A stretch of 64,000 bases of DNA from SHZL01 sp963708905 (GTDB lineage: Bacteria; Pseudomonadota; Gammaproteobacteria; Xanthomonadales; SZUA-36): positions 1-64,000 of the forward strand of contig CAVPUV010000081.1 of the NCBI GenBank assembly GCA_963708905.1, written 5' to 3'. The notes beneath the pieces were generated by a model. That model saw only the letters and a list, made by a program, of their open reading frames with translations. It ran no database searches and was not told where the DNA came from. The position numbers and the translations under genes are program-made. This document shows, piece by piece, positions 60,396 to 64,000 of the stretch; the first letter of the stretch is position 1, and the number at the start of each line of letters is the position of its first letter.

Positions 60396-60626
60396 ATGGC
60401 AACGAATCTCCAGATCCGCAACGTGCCGGACGACCTGCACCGGACACTCAAGGTGCGTGCTGCACTGGAAGGCAAAAGCATGAGCGAACTGCTGCTCGAG
60501 CAACTGCGCGCAATGTTGGCCCTGCCCTCGGAGCAGGAGTTGCGCCAGCGGCTGTCCAGCGCGGAGCCGTTTGCGATGGACCAATCCTCGGCGGCGCTGA
60601 TCCGCAGTGAGCGGGATGCGGCGTGA
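60396..60626 (+). CDS. FitA-like ribbon-helix-helix antitoxin
   Basis: A 76-aa protein: MATNLQIRNVPDDLHRTLKVRAALEGKSMSELLLEQLRAM is the FitA-type DNA-binding domain, then a C-terminal acidic/Arg-rich tail for toxin binding. GGAGGA precedes the ATG. It has the same architecture as the protein at 7143. Overlaps the toxin gene by 4 nt. Confidence 0.87.
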   Translation: MATNLQIRNVPDDLHRTLKVRAALEGKSMSELLLEQLRAMLALPSEQELRQRLSSAEPFAMDQSSAALIRSERDAA

Positions 60627-61018
60627 GTCGTATCCTGGTCGTTGACGCGTCCGTGGTGGTGGACCTGATCGGGCGCTTCCGACCGGAGCCGATCGAGGCC
60701 TTGCTCTGGGCTGACAATACCGTACTGGCCGCGCCCGAGCTGATCGGGATCGAGGCGCTGCGGGTGCTGCGCCGACTCGACCAGGCCGGTGCGATTCCGC
60801 CCGGCCGGACCTCGGCCGTCGAACTGCTGCGGGCCTTGCCGATCCGCACCTACCGGCACGCTGGCCTGCTGGCCGGAATCTGGGCGCTGCGCAAGAACCT
60901 GACGGCTTACGATGCCGCCTATGTGGCGCTGGCCCGCCTGTTGGGCGCCACGCTGGTGACGCGTGATGAGAAACTCGCCGGCGCACCCGGTCTCGGCGTG
61001 AACGTGGAAGCCCCGTGA
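60623..61018 (+). CDS. VapC/FitB-type PIN domain toxin
   Basis: A 131-aa PIN ribonuclease with acidic residues in LVVDASVVVDLIG, IGIEALRVLRRLD, TAYDAAYVALARLL and TLVTRDEKLAG. It is coupled to the antitoxin gene. Same family as the toxin at 7376 with clear divergence. Confidence 0.88.
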   Translation: MSRILVVDASVVVDLIGRFRPEPIEALLWADNTVLAAPELIGIEALRVLRRLDQAGAIPPGRTSAVELLRALPIRTYRHAGLLAGIWALRKNLTAYDAAYVALARLLGATLVTRDEKLAGAPGLGVNVEAP

Positions 61019-61430
61019 AAGCCCAAGTGGCATTTTTACAGGTGGGGCAGGTTTTGGTCTAGGGCATGGCCAGCCGTTCTGCCGCCCTGCTCGGTGATTG
61101 ACTGCCCTGATCCGTGTTCATGATTTCAGGTGCGCCGTAGCTTGCAATCGCCTCTTCTCATACATTGGGATCACGAAATAGCCTCAATGTTGATCTGCGC
61201 CTAAATTTGAACGACAGTTGGCATTGAAAACTCTACCACCAAGCAAATCGTAAATTAGTTGATCTATCCATAGATATTTTGCTTCTCGGCGGGTCAATAT
61301 ACCGCTCAAATATCTGCCTTGATTGGATCAATAATTGAGTGGAAATCAACAATCATTGATCAACTCGTGAGATACACGAATCTGACGGAAGCGCGATATG
61401 CCGCCAGCTTGAGCTTTTGATTAGACATTG
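61019..61430. other. 412-bp region without genes
   Basis: No open frame of note on either strand. From about 61190 to 61430 the DNA is markedly more AT-rich than the surroundings, as is the following lipoprotein gene, which suggests a segment of foreign origin between two toxin-antitoxin modules. Confidence 0.5.
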
Positions 61431-61778
61431 CTATCTCAAACGGCATGATGCAATGGGGTGATCACCGCTGAATGGAGAGAATATTTGAAGTTTCCACTCA
61501 CCCCTGAATGCAGTTGTCTGTGCTGCCATCTCCTCTGCAATTCTGGTGCATAATTTTTGTGCCTCAGACCCCGAGGTTTCAATTCTCACATCGACCGTGG
61601 GTCCCCAGATATTGACCTCACACTCTGTCGATATGCCTGATTTTTCCAGTGCAGAACACAGTAATTGTGCCGACCCGACCGCATTCTCCCTAACAGATGT
61701 TTCCCCTGGTTCTGTTGAATCGCCGCAGCCGCTGAAAGACATTGCCATGACAGATAGTGCCATTACGTGCTTGTACAT
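61431..61778 (-). CDS. Small lipoprotein of unknown function, AT-rich
   Basis: A 115-aa protein. The N terminus MYKHVMALSVMAMSFSGCGD is a lipoprotein signal with lipobox FSGC. The rest is hydrophilic, with Cys at two further positions (STECEVNIW, ASCRLR) and no known domain. Base composition is lower in GC than in neighbours. I cannot assign a function. Confidence 0.65.
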   Translation of the reverse strand: MYKHVMALSVMAMSFSGCGDSTEPGETSVRENAVGSAQLLCSALEKSGISTECEVNIWGPTVDVRIETSGSEAQKLCTRIAEEMAAQTTAFRGEWKLQIFSPFSGDHPIASCRLR

Positions 61779-61880
61779 TTGATACTCCGATTGGGAACTG
61801 CTCCTAACAATTGCCAGGCGGAACGCAAAAGCAATTGTTAATGGTTGTATAGGTTCATCGATGATGCCTACGCCTATACC

Positions 61881-62162
61881 TCACGCCGTATGCAGTTCCT
61901 CGCGGATCACCCGGCGAAGCGTGGATTCAATCTGCTCGCCCGTCATGGCCTGGTGGAGCGCCTGATTGATGAGGGTCTGGTAGCCGCGCTCCCCGGCCTT
62001 GGCCTTGAAGAACGCAATGATTGAGCCATCCAGCATGATTGAAACGCGCTGCTTACCCAACCGTTCATTGACCGTGGCGGCAAATTCTTCGCGACTGACG
62101 TCCTTTAAGCCAACGCGCAGGCGTGGTGATTTAGAGATATTGGGAGAGAGTTTCGATTTCAT
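61881..62162 (-). CDS. brnA: BrnA-type antitoxin
   Basis: A 93-aa protein with a ribbon-helix-helix core (QRVSIMLDGSIIAFFKAKAGERGYQTLINQALHQAM) preceded by a flexible arm. BrnA neutralises BrnT and represses the operon. It starts 32 nt before the end of brnT, in the usual toxin-first order of this system. It lies beside the unknown lipoprotein. Confidence 0.87.
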   Translation of the reverse strand: MKSKLSPNISKSPRLRVGLKDVSREEFAATVNERLGKQRVSIMLDGSIIAFFKAKAGERGYQTLINQALHQAMTGEQIESTLRRVIREELHTA

Positions 62163-62400
62163 GGAGTTCCGCCTTTCGCATGGAGATGATGTGAATTTCG
62201 TCTTCGGTTTCCGTGTGGCAGATCGTCACGATGGCTGTGCCAAGAAAGCCGGTGGAATTAAAGCGCCGTTCGCCGTCGTAATCACGGGCGTCTTCCACTG
62301 TGAAGGTAGGCCCGTTGAATACCTGTTCGGCGTTTGCGAAATTAAAGCCGTGTTTCTTCAGGTTGGCGGTGCGTTTGGCAGCCTTCCACGTGAAGTTCAT
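62131..62400 (-). CDS. brnT: BrnT-type ribonuclease toxin
   Basis: An 89-aa protein of the BrnT/RelE-like fold: MNFTWKAAKRTANLKKHGFNFANAEQVFNGP is the typical N terminus (WDxxKxxxNxxKHG pattern), followed by GERRFNSTGFLGTAIVTICHTETEDEIHIISMRKAELHE. It inhibits translation by mRNA cleavage. Overlaps brnA by 32 nt. Confidence 0.88.
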   Translation of the reverse strand: MNFTWKAAKRTANLKKHGFNFANAEQVFNGPTFTVEDARDYDGERRFNSTGFLGTAIVTICHTETEDEIHIISMRKAELHEIETLSQYL

Positions 62401-62594
62401 GGATTTTATTATACATACGATAATATATATTGCAAGTGGTCGATCACCATCGGCGAAACAATACTTGACGAATCACATTGCGCACTACTTCCTGTGCCGC
62501 TCGCGCAGCCGCGACTTGCACGTCGCATTCCCGAAGCAGGTGTTGCGGAATCGTGCTTTGCGTCCAGCAACACAACTGTTTGAGGGAGTTCAAC

Positions 62595-62786
62595 ATGAAT
62601 CGTGCAACCGCTATCCTTGTTCCGGCGCTGTGCGCGTTGCATCTGCTGTGGGTGTCTGCGCCGGTGATGGCCGCCCTGCTCGGTGTCGGTGCCGACCCGC
62701 TCTACGCCATCGTCGCCGACGAGCCGCGCTTTCTGGTCATCCTCGAACGCCAGAACCTGCCGCCGGCCCGTGCGGTCGAGGAGTAG
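62595..62786 (+). CDS. Short secreted protein, possibly cut by a nonsense codon
   Basis: A 63-aa ORF from ATG 62595 with GGGAG upstream and a clear signal peptide (LCALHLLWVSAPVMA). It ends at TAG after ARAVEE. Reading past the TAG gives FNVTAGRITVAVGCSPEMVQGRNAMILR, which looks like protein and not random sequence, so the TAG may be a CAG-to-TAG change in a longer gene. Family not recognised. Confidence 0.4.
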   Translation: MNRATAILVPALCALHLLWVSAPVMAALLGVGADPLYAIVADEPRFLVILERQNLPPARAVEE

Positions 62787-62888
62787 TTCAATGTCACCGC
62801 CGGCAGAATCACAGTCGCTGTCGGGTGCAGCCCGGAAATGGTCCAGGGACGAAACGCCATGATCCTCCGCCGCGTTATCGAGCATGAT

Positions 62889-62926
62889 AAAACGGGGCCC
62901 GACCCACCGGGTCCGGACCCCGTTTT
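62889..62926 (-). terminator. Rho-independent terminator downstream of katG
   Basis: AAAACGGGG at 62889-62897 pairs with CCCCGTTTT at 62918-62926, with a further partly matched GC-rich inner stem. It lies 60 nt beyond the katG stop on the minus strand and ends in a short T-run. Confidence 0.75.
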
Positions 62927-62986
62927 GATATGTTCCTGCGCTGCCCTGCCGCAGCGCCTGAACAAGCGCCCGGCTTAGCGCCCGGC

Positions 62987-64000
<1,014 letters not shown>

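Overview
The window looks like a chromosomal segment of a GC-rich gammaproteobacterium. Three things point there: fis upstream of purH-purD, the anmK / M23 peptidase / tyrS neighbourhood, and plsB, ttcA and pyrE next to an exonuclease III/Crc-type gene. The exact order or genus cannot be read from this sequence. Nothing looks like phage or plasmid backbone. No rRNA, tRNA or CRISPR array was found.

Layout. 1-6.8 kb: a branched-chain type 2-oxoacid dehydrogenase (fused E1, E2) with a divergent Lrp regulator, then a UbiD-type decarboxylase and an aromatic-acid type MFS transporter. 7-16 kb: a FitAB-like toxin-antitoxin pair, a two-component system with a small secreted protein, an M13 lipoprotein peptidase, a tryptophanase-like gene, a MarR regulator, an orphan TRAP binding protein and ttcA. 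17-29 kb: housekeeping genes mostly on the minus strand (plsB, pyrF, uvrD, purD, purH, fis, a zinc-ribbon protein, a DUF4124 protein, pyrE), with xthA divergent. 29-34 kb: AmpG permease, an amino-acid permease overlapping a decayed UroD-type gene, and an aldehyde dehydrogenase. 34-39 kb: a polyhydroxyalkanoate cluster (phaJ, phaC, reductase, phaR, phasin). 39-48 kb: anmK, an M23 peptidase, two toxin-antitoxin cassettes wedged upstream of tyrS, a Nudix hydrolase, an M19 dipeptidase and a matrixin-like protein. 48-57 kb: MBL hydrolase, FAD monooxygenase plus DUF2783, and a four-gene beta-oxidation operon. 57-60 kb: rubrerythrin / Fe-S protein / DUF3501. 60-64 kb: a second FitAB-like pair, an AT-rich orphan lipoprotein, BrnTA, and the C-terminal part of katG.

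The most unusual material is small and non-coding. (i) A 151-152 bp element occurs three times with 17-bp terminal inverted repeats and a different 6-bp target duplication at each copy, but no transposase is present. (ii) A second family of about 265 bp (two copies) and a third of 159 bp (one copy, 5-bp target duplication) sit hard against gene ends. (iii) The tyrS upstream region is present three times, bracketing two toxin-antitoxin cassettes; one copy carries the first 15 tyrS codons, and a 58-residue ORF ends inside it on the opposite strand.

Five otherwise convincing genes (E2, ubiD-like, MFS, tnaA-like, DUF4124) each carry one single-base frame change. Either these are real lesions or the assembly has residual indel errors; the sequence alone cannot decide.
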